A stretch of 64,000 nt of DNA from Chlorops oryzae (taxonomy: Eukaryota; Arthropoda; Insecta; Diptera; Chloropidae). Of this stretch, positions 46,222 to 56,234 are shown in pieces (within the stretch, counting starts at the first letter, position 1; every line of letters begins with the position of its first letter). A model generated the notes under the pieces. It did not search any database. It saw nothing but the letters and a program-made list of their open reading frames with translations, and was not told the DNA's origin. The position numbers and the translations under genes were made by a program. The stretch is from contig CM035808.1 in the NCBI GenBank assembly GCA_020466095.1, positions 10,199,012 to 10,263,011 on the forward strand, written 5' to 3'.

Positions 46222-47817
46222 ATGTCGGTACGACACAGCAGTGAAAATTTGATTGTTCTTACTCAAAATACATGTCATATTTGTTTAAACGATTTTGGCG
46301 AGGACGAAGATTTAGTTAACACAGCATGTTACCACCGATTCCATCGCGACTGCCTTATTAATTTCCTTAAAAAGAATCCAGCCTGCCCACAGTGCCGATC
46401 TCATTGTGATATCAAAAGATTCCTTCATAAGCCTAATACTCGGTCGCAGTGGCGCGTCGCAAATCAGGTGCCGCCGGCCGCTAATAATTTACCATCTACC
46501 TCACAAAATAATATGGAAGCACAAAATCCAAACCCAATTCAACCGACTGCTGTCGTACAACAGCCATCCCTTTTATCACCACAGCCTCTGCCGGTAAACG
46601 ACTCTAACACCGCCTCAAATTTAGAAAACAGCTCAGCTGAAGAAACTCGCATTCGCGACATTTTAGGATCTATTATTGCTAATAGACAGGACTCGTTGCT
46701 TGAAGATTTTGAAGCTCGCGTAGGACAACTGGTAGGACAAAGCATAGAAAACTCCTTAGCCCTAATTATCAGCCGCATGAATATGCACACTTCAAACGAT
46801 ACTCCTCAGGATACAACAACGCAAGCTCCAGCCGAAAATGTATCAAGTCTCACTTGGCCTCAAGAACTGCCAAATAATAGTTTTTTTCAAGCACCTGTGA
46901 CAGAAAGGGTAAGCCATATAAGCTCGGTATCGCAATCCGGTAGAATCTCTCAGTTGATATCAAGCTGGGACATTAAATTTGACGGTTCGCCGAAACTTTC
47001 GGTTGAAAATTTTATTTACCGTCTCGAGTCACAGGTCATCGATACTCTAGGGGGTAATTTCAACCTTCTGTGCGAACACCTGCACGGTCTTTTTGTAGGA
47101 GAAGCAAGAGACTGGTACTGGAGATTTCGACGATCAGTCACCCGTATAACGTGGCCTTCGTTATGTCAAGCGCTCAAACTTAATTTTGCAGAACATCGAT
47201 CCGATACGGACATTAAGGATGCAATGCGCGCTCGAAAACAGAATCCAACTGAGTCCTTCGACGATTTTAAAAACGCGGTTCTTAAATTGTCCGAAAGTTT
47301 GAATAGCCCTATGTCAGAAACTGAAATGGTTGAAACCGTACAGCGCGGCTTACGCCCTCGGCTGCGTCAGCAGCTTTTGTACGTCCCGATAGGTTCAATG
47401 TCAGAATTAAGGAGATTGTGCTTAAAACACGAACATTTGATTGGTGAAATATCCAAGGCTAGCTCCTTTCAATCTCCTTTAGCGTCTAATTCAAATAGTA
47501 GAGTGCCACGCCGGCAAATCAATGAGGTAGCACAAGAGCTGAGTATCGGAAATCAGGACGAAGATTATTTAGATCAGGCAGAAATCCTTGAACTTCCTAA
47601 GCGCACCAATTTTGCTAAATTAATATGTTGGAATTGTCGATCTGAGGGGCATCGCTATCACGACTGTTTAGCTGAAAGATCTATATTTTGCTATGGATGC
47701 GGCTTACCAGGAATTTACAAGCCTAATTGTAAAATATGCAATCCGGAAAACTCCAAAGGGAGCGAGGACACCCAACAAAGTCTTCGCTCGAAACTCCCAA
47801 CAATCAAACCCAAATAA
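46222..47817 (+). CDS. gag: Gypsy Gag with N-terminal RING-H2 finger, 531 aa
   Basis: Structural protein of the retrotransposon particle; it acts in the cytoplasm and packages the RNA. The chosen ATG (46222) is the first in frame after the poly-Lys leader. Residues 18-58 form a full RING-H2 finger: C18, C21, C36, H38, H41, C44, C55, C58, with CPQCR at 55-59. The Arg after the last Cys is the linchpin position of active ubiquitin ligases, and the usual Trp is replaced by Phe48. A Pro/Gln/Asn/Ser-rich linker follows (about 85-240), then a capsid-type retrotransposon Gag region (about 248-410, with DWYWRF and a Leu-rich C-terminus). The first zinc knuckle is canonical CCHC (470-483). A second (490-503) has Ile in place of His. 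The frame overlaps pol by 82 bases. A ubiquitin-ligase role for the particle is inference. Confidence 0.93.
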   Translation: MSVRHSSENLIVLTQNTCHICLNDFGEDEDLVNTACYHRFHRDCLINFLKKNPACPQCRSHCDIKRFLHKPNTRSQWRVANQVPPAANNLPSTSQNNMEAQNPNPIQPTAVVQQPSLLSPQPLPVNDSNTASNLENSSAEETRIRDILGSIIANRQDSLLEDFEARVGQLVGQSIENSLALIISRMNMHTSNDTPQDTTTQAPAENVSSLTWPQELPNNSFFQAPVTERVSHISSVSQSGRISQLISSWDIKFDGSPKLSVENFIYRLESQVIDTLGGNFNLLCEHLHGLFVGEARDWYWRFRRSVTRITWPSLCQALKLNFAEHRSDTDIKDAMRARKQNPTESFDDFKNAVLKLSESLNSPMSETEMVETVQRGLRPRLRQQLLYVPIGSMSELRRLCLKHEHLIGEISKASSFQSPLASNSNSRVPRRQINEVAQELSIGNQDEDYLDQAEILELPKRTNFAKLICWNCRSEGHRYHDCLAERSIFCYGCGLPGIYKPNCKICNPENSKGSEDTQQSLRSKLPTIKPK

Positions 47818-50800
47818 AACAATCATGTCCTTTTTCCTCTACAAATTCTAGTAAAATTTTTCAAATTATTCTGTACAACGAGCGTTTACAAAATTACTTA
47901 GAGGCTAGAGAGAGAATTTTCAATAAAACACAAAAAAATCCCACCCGATCGGCTATTCGGATAAAAAATTACTGGGAAAATATCCGCCAAAAACGCCACA
48001 AATTAACAAAATTCATCAGTTCAATTCAGTACAAGGCTAACGATTTAAGAGCTTATGCAGAGCTGTCTATTAACGGGGTCGTCTATTCCGGGTTGTTGGA
48101 TAGTGGGGCAGAAGTATCGTGTGTTGGCAGTAGTCTTGCAAACAGCCTGATGCAAGAAGAAAATTTAAAAAAAATACAAGCCCATGTGAACACAGCTGAC
48201 GGGAGCAAGCAATTAGTATATGGAACTATAACCCTTCCAGTAACATTCAAGAATAGAACGGAATCAATTAATTTCTACGTTATTCCAAGCATTCGTCAAA
48301 GCATGATTTTAGGCGTTGATTTTTGGACTCAATTTGAAATCGCTCCTCACATTATAGCTTCTTTAGATAATGTTGAGGAAGAAAATAAAAATTCAATTAA
48401 ATTGAATGAAAACCAAAAACAACAGCTTCAACGAACTAAAGACTTGTTTCCTTCATTTGAAAATGAAGGATTAGGAAGAACTACTTTAATGGAATACGAA
48501 ATTGAATTAGAACCCAACACGCGCCCGATCAAGCAAAGGTATTATCCCATATCCCCAGCTATTGAAAAACTTGTACACCAGGAAATAGATGAAATGCTTA
48601 AGTTAGACGTAATTGAGGTAAGCCCAAATAGCCCTTGGTCTAGTCCCATAGTCTTAGTCAAAAAGGGTAACAAGGTGCGGCTGTGCCTAGACTCCAGAAA
48701 GGTGAATAGCGTTACGATCAAAGATGCATACCCACTTCCTCATTTGGAAGGTATCTTAAGCCGTTTGCCTAAGGCTAATTTTATAACATCTTTGGACTTA
48801 CGCCGTGCTTTTTGGCAAATTCCTCTCTCGAAAACATCTAGAGATCTTACGTGCTTCACCGTTCCGAATAGGCCGTTGTATAGATATAAAGTTATGCCAT
48901 TCGATCTCTGTAATGCGCCTCAAGCGCTCTGTCGATTGATGGATCAAGTGATACCACCTAATTTGAAAGAGGAGGTTTTTGTGTACCTTGACGATCTTCT
49001 TATCGTTTCGCCTGATTTCCAAAGGCACATATCGGTTTTGACTGAAGTTGCTTGTCATCTAAGGCGCGCTGGACTTTCAATTAACGTCGATAAAAGCAAA
49101 TTCTGTATAAGGGAAGTTCAGTATCTTGGATATGTAGTTGGCAATGGAACGCTTAGCACCGACCCAGCGAAAATTTCGGCCATAAGCGATTATCCAGCTC
49201 CGCGCACAGTTAAGCAGCTGAGGCGATTTTTAGGGATGGTAGGTTGGTATCGTCGGTTTATCAATAATTTTGCTACGTTAACCACCCCCTTAACTGATCT
49301 ATTGAAAAAGTCAAAAGGATTCAAATGGGACGAAGAGGCTCAAAATGCGTTCAATAATTTGAAAAAAATTCTTTCAAGCGCTCCAATTCTGGCTAATCCT
49401 GACTATTCGAAGCCATTCATCATCCAATGCGACGCTTGCAAATTAGGCGTGGGTGCAGTTTTGGCCCAAGTGAATGATGACGGAATAGAAATGCCTATCG
49501 CTTTTTTTTCAAAAAAATTAAATCCGACCCAGTCCAATTACAGCGTGACTGAATTAGAATGCTTAGCGGCAATATATAGCTTAAAAAAATTCCGAGCATA
49601 CGTGGAGGGGCAGGAATTCAAAATCATAACGGACCACGCTAGCCTGCAGTGGCTTATGCGACAAACTGATCTGTCCGGTCGCCTCGCCCGATGGGCATTG
49701 AAATTACAGGGATTTAAGTTTAAAATCGAACATAGACGAGGCTCAGAAAATATTGTTCCAGATGCACTCTCAAGACAAAATTTTGAAGAGATATGTGAAT
49801 TAGGAACTATGCCTATAGTCGACCTTGAATCCGGTGAGTTTTCTTCAAGTGAATATCTCGATTTAATAGATCATGTGAAAAAAAATCAAAGTAAGCTCCC
49901 TGACCTGCAAATAGTCGATGGAAAATTGTATATACGTACTGAGCATCCAAACGGTGACGCAGTTAGTGAAGGTTTTAATTGGAAATTATGGGTACCGAAA
50001 AATCTCACTCAAGACATAATCAAGAATTCGCATGTGCCTCCAAATAAAAGCCATTTCGGAATGGGTAAGACTCTTGAGCTTCTTAAGCGAAATCTTTATT
50101 GGCCAAATATGACGCTTGAAGTGAAAGATTTTATTAGACGTTGTAACGTATGTCAACAAACAAAAGCACCGAATATCATTTTAAGACCTGCTATGAAGGC
50201 GCAATATTCCATTCAGAGGCCATTCCAAAAGCTGTATTTAGATTTTCTTGGACCATATCCGAGATCAAAATCGGGGAATATAGGGATACTTATCGTGCTC
50301 GATCACCTTTCAAAATTTCCTTTTCTAAAGACTTGCAAAAAGCTTACAGCAAATGTTATCATTGACTTTCTACGTGAAAATATTTTTAGTCAATTTGGTA
50401 CGCCTGAAATAGTAATGAGCGACAACGGGAAACAATTTCAATCGAATCAATTAAAGGAGTTCCTTAGTAAAAGGGGTATAACGCACACGTTCACCGCAGT
50501 CTATAGCCCGCAAGCCAATGCTAGCGAACGAGTAAACCGTTCTATTATATCAGGCATTCGAGCGTATATATCTAAGGATCAGACTGATTGGGATCATCAT
50601 ATCCCTGATATTGGCGAAGCCCTGAGAAATTCGGTACACCAATCGATTGGATGTTCACCCTATTTTGCCGTTTTTGGGCAGCAAATGTTATGCAACGGGC
50701 AGGATTACTCTTTGTTACGAAAACTTGAGGGATTTGAAGGTGAATTTCTGAGTAAATTCGACCGGCTTAGCATCACTCGTGCGAGACTAAAGGAAAATAT

Positions 50801-51059
50801 AGCTAAAGCTTTTCAGTTGTCGGCTAAACGATACAACTTGCGTAGTGCTTCACATTCCTTTAATGTGGGAGACCAGGTGTTCCGTCGGAATTTCATACAG
50901 AGTGATGCTACAGTAAAGTTCAACTCAAAATTAGCTCCCAAATTCATCAAAGCTGAGGTGATTGGAAAATTAGGGAATTCCCTATATAAGCTCAAAGACG
51001 TGGATAGTGGTCGGAAAGCAACATACCACCAAAAAGATATCAAGCCATGTCATCTCTAA
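47736..51059 (+). CDS. pol: Gypsy Pol polyprotein, 1,107 aa
   Basis: Protease, reverse transcriptase, RNase H and integrase. The frame is -1 relative to gag. A TAA at 47730-47732 precedes it, so it opens only from 47733, with ATG at 47736. Protease: DSGAE, D122. RT: D354 in SLDLRRAF and YLDD at 417-420. RNase H: D566, E608, D633, D676. Integrase zinc domain: H766, H773, C803, C806. Integrase core: D836, D896, E931, with 34 residues between the last two. A GPY/F-like tail is at about 1040-1105 (VGDQVFRRN, LYKLKD). No stops or frameshifts interrupt it and all catalytic residues are present, so it looks functional. Expression may need frameshifting or reinitiation. No slippery heptamer of standard form is seen in the overlap. 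Confidence 0.96.
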   Translation: MQSGKLQRERGHPTKSSLETPNNQTQIKQSCPFSSTNSSKIFQIILYNERLQNYLEARERIFNKTQKNPTRSAIRIKNYWENIRQKRHKLTKFISSIQYKANDLRAYAELSINGVVYSGLLDSGAEVSCVGSSLANSLMQEENLKKIQAHVNTADGSKQLVYGTITLPVTFKNRTESINFYVIPSIRQSMILGVDFWTQFEIAPHIIASLDNVEEENKNSIKLNENQKQQLQRTKDLFPSFENEGLGRTTLMEYEIELEPNTRPIKQRYYPISPAIEKLVHQEIDEMLKLDVIEVSPNSPWSSPIVLVKKGNKVRLCLDSRKVNSVTIKDAYPLPHLEGILSRLPKANFITSLDLRRAFWQIPLSKTSRDLTCFTVPNRPLYRYKVMPFDLCNAPQALCRLMDQVIPPNLKEEVFVYLDDLLIVSPDFQRHISVLTEVACHLRRAGLSINVDKSKFCIREVQYLGYVVGNGTLSTDPAKISAISDYPAPRTVKQLRRFLGMVGWYRRFINNFATLTTPLTDLLKKSKGFKWDEEAQNAFNNLKKILSSAPILANPDYSKPFIIQCDACKLGVGAVLAQVNDDGIEMPIAFFSKKLNPTQSNYSVTELECLAAIYSLKKFRAYVEGQEFKIITDHASLQWLMRQTDLSGRLARWALKLQGFKFKIEHRRGSENIVPDALSRQNFEEICELGTMPIVDLESGEFSSSEYLDLIDHVKKNQSKLPDLQIVDGKLYIRTEHPNGDAVSEGFNWKLWVPKNLTQDIIKNSHVPPNKSHFGMGKTLELLKRNLYWPNMTLEVKDFIRRCNVCQQTKAPNIILRPAMKAQYSIQRPFQKLYLDFLGPYPRSKSGNIGILIVLDHLSKFPFLKTCKKLTANVIIDFLRENIFSQFGTPEIVMSDNGKQFQSNQLKEFLSKRGITHTFTAVYSPQANASERVNRSIISGIRAYISKDQTDWDHHIPDIGEALRNSVHQSIGCSPYFAVFGQQMLCNGQDYSLLRKLEGFEGEFLSKFDRLSITRARLKENIAKAFQLSAKRYNLRSASHSFNVGDQVFRRNFIQSDATVKFNSKLAPKFIKAEVIGKLGNSLYKLKDVDSGRKATYHQKDIKPCHL

Positions 51060-51105
51060 GAATAACTCCCATTTTCAAGCTTTCTATTACACAGAAAACT
51101 TGTGC

Positions 51106-52780
51106 TGTAGTGGGAGTTGACAGACCATAGGGTACTCAATCCTAAATCAAAAATAAATTTAAAAAGAGAAAAACTTTTATTGCCTCCTAAAATTTTTTTT
51201 ATGATCTTCGCTTATTATCGAACCAATATCACATGATCCTCGCTTGTTTTCGAGCTAATATCATACGATTCTCCCTTGTTTTCGAACTAAATATCACAAC
51301 CAAAATCGTACGATTTTACCGTTTGCTCATTTAAACCTTAAAGGTTCTCTCAAGTTCGAAACCATTTGAATCGAACCCTTTGGTCAAAGCCTAATAGAAG
51401 GGAAGACTATAAGAAATTGAGAGTGAGACACGAATGCAGTCAGTCAGTAATTGATCGTCAAGAGCGCCGTGATTTGGCATACAGTTTTGTGCCTCGCGAA
51501 GAAACAGTTTTTAAAATTTAAAAAGAAAAAGTTAACATTTGATATTTTCCGCTGAAATTTAAAAATCCAAATTTAAAAGAAACAAGAAAAAAAATTCCCG
51601 AGTTTAAAGAACTAAAAAGAAAAAGTTAACATTTGATATCTTTCCCCGGAAATTTAAAAATCAAAATTTGAAAGAAACAAAAAAAAATTACACGAGTTTA
51701 AAGAACTAAAAAGAAAAAGTTTACATTTTATATTTTTCCGCTGAAATTTAAAAATCAAAATTTAAAAGGAACAAGTAAAAGAAAACACGAGTTTAAGAAA
51801 CTAAAAAGAAAAAAGGTTTTGAGAAAAAAGAAAAAAAACAAAACTAAGATAAATTATATTCTAAAAACACATAGACGAAAGAAAACAGAAAATGTAAGAA
51901 AATAAAACAACGTTTTAACTTATATCGCCGCAAAACATAAAAAACTAGAACTATCAGTAAACCAAAGAAAACAAAATAAAACCTTACAGAAATAGAGAGA
52001 CATTTATTAAAACAAAGAGAGACACAACTAAAAGGTATCAATAATACACTGACGGCATCTTTATTGCATCCAGCTGCTAATTCACGAAACTCGACGCCGT
52101 GGATCTGTTCGAGAGAGCCTTCATCGTTGGAACCGTATCCAGCATATCGATACGGGCGCGACCAGATAAGCCATTTCTTATTTTAAGTTTTTTTGTACTT
52201 TATATGTATATATATTTCTATTTATGTAACAACCATTTTTTTTTATATCGAGAATAGAATTGAAATTTTCTTTAACTTTGTGTTAACTCATTGGCCAAGA
52301 GTTTAGGCTAAGACAAAAAAAAAACATGTAGCTTAAAAGATCTCAAATAAATATGTTGGAATAATCTAAATTTGTATGTAGCTTGAAATTCAAACCTCGT
52401 TTGTGTCGAAAAGGGATTTCGGAACATCAGAAATCATGGTAGGGTGGGCGAAGGAGAACATGCTACATCCAAGTAGTGTGTCGGTTGGAGCCAGTTCGGT
52501 GTTAGTCCGTTTTTTTCTCAGTCATATGTAGCTTACTTCGTTTTTATTAGATCAGTGTTATTGGTTTTTGTTTATTTTTTTTGAGTATTGTATACACCGT
52601 GTGCAACAAATTTTTTTTTCTGATTATGGCCTTTTAGTGAGTGAGTAAGGGTCCGCGAGTAGATGAACCTCCCCACGACTGAAGCAGCCGGAAAGCACAC
52701 GGAACTCGCGGTTCCTGAGAAGCATCTCGCTCTCTAACCTTTGGCAGAACCGGGCAGAATGCTGCCACGTGCACATAACA
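51106..52780 (+). repeat. 3' LTR, 1,675 bp
   Basis: Same length as, and by eye identical to, the 5' LTR, including both internal tandem arrays (51201-51297 and 51523-51805) and AATAAA at 52346-52351. No clear polypurine tract precedes it; the preceding bases are CACAGAAAACTTGTGC. Confidence 0.95.
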
Positions 52781-52784
52781 TATG

Positions 52785-53354
52785 AAAAAGAGATCGGAAC
52801 AAAACTTGCATGCAATGGACCGCATAAAAAATGATAAAAAAAAATTTAAAAAATGAAGACAGAAAATATAAATATATATTTTTAACAACTTGTGTCTGAC
52901 TTTGACGTGATAGTTAACAAAATGTAGAACAGCATAAAAATGAAGAAGAAGAAAAAAAAGAAAGAGGGGAAAAAATAGCGTTACATTTGAATGAATGCAG
53001 TGGAATTTCACTTGCCCTGCATGATGTGGTTGAGAGCTGACTCGCCGTGATGTGACCTAATGATGTGGATTGTTTTGTATTTTTTTTTATATATTTTCTT
53101 TTTGTATTGTTGACAACATTGCAACGCTGCTGGTGTGCCGCATTGAAGTACTTCTGCGCGTTTGTGCCGCATATGACTACTTGATGCGAATCTAAGAAAC
53201 TGAGTTCAAAAAAAAAAAGATTGCTCAAAAAAATTCGTTAAAAACGAAAACGAAAACAATGAAAGCAATTGCAGGAAGAGAGAAAACAACGGTTTTCTGT
53301 GTTGGCGGATTGTTGCAACAATAGGATTTTTAAAATGGGAACATCTTTACGGGT

Positions 53355-53402
<48 letters not shown>

Positions 53403-54159
53403 TAACGAGAAGAACTTGAAATCAAAGGGAATAAACAATGAAAACTACATTAAAACACTTAAGCGCAGTCAGAATAGTTTCTAACTTTCATCGTTTTATT
53501 AATTTTTGTTGTTGTGTTTTTTCGCCCCCCTTTTTTCCATTTGGAGCGGAATAAGTGCTTTTGGTATCACATTGCTTTGAAGGAACGAGCGAGCTTTTAT
53601 AGAATTTTCAATGAAATTTTACTTTTTTTACTGTCAGTGAATTGTTGACCTTAAATTAAATGATGTTGCAAATAATAAAGCACTATTACGTGTACAATAA
53701 ATTGACTTTTTTCTTCGACTGTGATGATGAGCGCCCATAGAGAAATGTGCGATAAAAGCCAGAGTAAAACAGAACTATGAAAATAATTTTCATTTTTTTG
53801 TGAGAATATTTTCCGTTTGGTAAAAAAAAAAAAAAATTTTTTTAAATAAAAATAAATTGTAGCATACTTTTAGCTGTATCAATTCAATCTGCAAGGTATT
53901 TTTGGATATTCTTGATGCAATTTTTACGTTAACTACTTGTTGCCTTATTCAACCTTTATCCGTTTTCACATTCAACGTACTTAAACGCCGTCGGGCAACC
54001 ACTTCAGTCAACGAAACATCGGTAAAAACCCCGAATGAAGGACCTTAATCAAAAAGTTTACAATTTTCTTTAAGTGTACTTTTAGTGTAACTCAAATTAC
54101 TGCACCAACTTTTAAAAAAAGATCACAGGTTCTTGTAGAATAAAAAAAAATACAGACAG
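52785..54159. other. Non-coding DNA with long T run
   Basis: AT-rich. A run of about 46 T occupies 53356-53401. A Su(Hw)-like core, GCATACTTTTAGC, is at 53862. No gene is supported. Confidence 0.5.
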
Positions 54160-55157
54160 TTATTTGTGGGACTATTTCTGGGACTTTTTCTGGGACTTTT
54201 TTGGGAATATTTCTGGGACTATTTCTGGGAATATTTCTGGGACTATTTCTGGGACTATTTCTGGGAATATTTCTGACACTATTTCTGGGACTATTTCTGG
54301 GACTATTTCTGGGACTATTTCTGGGACTATTTGCTGGGACTATTTCTGGGACTATTTCTGGGACTTTTCTGGGAATATTTCTGGGACTATTTCTGGGACT
54401 ATTTGTGGGACTTTTTCCCGGGCCTATTTCTGGGACTATTTCTGGGACTATTTCTGGGACTATTTCTGGGACTATTTCTGGGACTATTTCTGGGACTATT
54501 TCTGGGACTATTTCTGGGACTACTTTCTGGGACTATTTCTGGGAATATTTCTGCGACTATTTCTGGGACTTTTTCTGGGACTATTTCTGGGACTATTTTC
54601 CCGGGACTATTTCTGGGACTATTTCTGGGACTATTTCTGGGACTATTTCTGGGACTATTTCTGGGACTATTTCTGGGACTATTTCTGAAACTATTTCTGG
54701 GACTATTTCTAGGAATATTTCTGGGACTATTTCTGGGACTATTTGTGGGACTTTTTCCCGGGCCTATTTCTGGGAATATTTCTGGGACTATTTTCTGGGA
54801 CTATTTTCTGAGGAATATTTCTGGGACTATTTCTGGGACTATTTCTGGGACTATTTCTGGGACTATTTCTGGGACTTTTTCTGAGAATATTTCTGGGACT
54901 ATTTCTGGGACTATTTCTGGGACTTTTCTGAGACTATTTCTGGGAATATTTCTGGGACTATTTCTGGGACTATTTCTGAAACTATTTCTGGGACTATTTC
55001 TAGGAATATTTCTGGGACTATTTCTGGGACTTACTTCTGAGACTATTTCTGGGAATATTTCTGACTATTTCTGGACTATTTCTGAATATTTCTGGGACTA
55101 TTTCTGAAACTATTTCTGGGACTATTTCTAGGAATATTTCTGGGACTATTTCTGGGA
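54160..55157 (+). repeat. 12-bp minisatellite, about 80 copies
   Basis: The unit TTTCTGGGACTA repeats for 1 kb with variants (GGAATA, TGAAACTA, TAGGAATA, TTTTTCCCGGGCC). Variants recur in blocks: the GTGGGACTTTTTCCCGGGCC block at about 54404 and 54744, and the TGAAACTA...TAGGAATA block near 54687, 54977 and 55106, which indicates higher-order duplication. Because 12 is a multiple of three, all three forward frames are open, as FWDY, FLGL and ISGT repeats (54164-55107). None is a gene: there is no bias toward one frame. Confidence 0.95.
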
Positions 55158-56234
55158 TTAATTAAACAATCAGTTAACGCCTTTCGTTATAGAAAAATTT
55201 GATCAAAAATGGTAACTACCTAGTGAAGAAATTGGTTGAGTAGTAAGAAGCAATTATAAATTATTATGTGACTATCTTTAAAGTACTCGGATTAAAAATT
55301 TGATGGCTTATTCCAACTGATCAACCGTGGTCCGATTTGTTTTTAGGCATTGATTTATTTGCCTTGAAAGCGCATGGTTAGCAAAAAGGCGACATATCGT
55401 CGAAGGTTATTTTACACTTTTTCAATAAATAAACAATAAAAAATGAACAATCTGTTTATATTTTTATTGCACATCGGGAAATTAAAAAATAATGTTCCCA
55501 TCCTAAATCCAACTAAAGCTTCGTTTATTCATTTTCTCGATGCGACCTTTTTATAGCCTGAAACTTTGTCGCACATTAAGGGAATATTAAAAAAAAAAAA
55601 AAAACTCATACCAGCACCAGCGGCAATATTGCAGCCATAAAACAACACAGCCTCGACAGCAAACATTGCAGCAGTAATGACAAAACCAGCGGCAATTCAC
55701 AATTCGCAATTGCAACAAAATTAATACAAATTTTATTTATGTCATGTCAACTGCATTGCTGCGCTCCTCAATGGCAAAAACTGCGAAAGCGGAAGTCCCC
55801 CAGTTGAATGGAAATGTTGCGAATGAAAAGCGATGCGAACAAAACTCGACGCCATTAAATAAAGTGGAACACGCGCTTTAATTTACAAACAAAAGCATCA
55901 AATGCAACAACTACGACTGCGACACAAGAGTGCACTACTACTGCCACTACCACTACTATGTACTACCTATGGGGGAAAATTGCTATGGCGATTACTTTCA
56001 GTGCGAATGACAGGATCTCGGAACTTTCTCGAACTTCTCGAACGGGCGGCGTTGACTTCCCTTTGTCGATTCTTTGCCGCCAGGATTCACAGGATTCTCA
56101 GGAGGCTTCACTTCGACGCTTCGACGATGTGGAAAAAGGTGCGTGCGAAACTTGGAAAATGTCAAAAGTTTAATTCAAAAATAAAATTTTAACAATTGCA
56201 AGAGTTCTTAAAGAGTGCAAAAAGTCATTGCATC
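55158..56234. other. Non-coding DNA, mixed composition
   Basis: A somewhat GC-richer patch at about 55600-56150 contains CAGCA/CTAC-rich simple sequence and CGAACTTCTCGAACG-type repeats. The 96- and 71-residue frames there show no domain. No gene is called. Confidence 0.45.

Larger units (their letters stand above)
43680..52784 (+). mobile_element. Complete Ty3/Gypsy LTR retrotransposon with TATG target duplication
   Basis: The element proper is 43684-52780 (9,097 bp), with TATG at 43680-43683 and 52781-52784. The 4-bp alternating pyrimidine-purine target is typical of insect Gypsy elements. Order: LTR, primer-binding site, long leader, gag, pol (protease, RT, RNase H, integrase), LTR. The integrase-last order, RT and GPY/F-like tail place it in Ty3/Gypsy. 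No env ORF follows pol; only 46 bases separate the pol stop from the 3' LTR. The lineage within Gypsy is not resolved. Confidence 0.96.

Noticed and set aside
51060..52784. env gene of an errantivirus-like element
   Set aside because: Only 46 bases lie between the pol stop and the 3' LTR, so there is no room for env.
54164..55107. Three overlapping long ORFs (174, 227 and 258 aa) of tetrapeptide repeats
   Set aside because: They arise because a 12-bp tandem unit without stops is open in every forward frame; no frame is favoured and no gene context exists.
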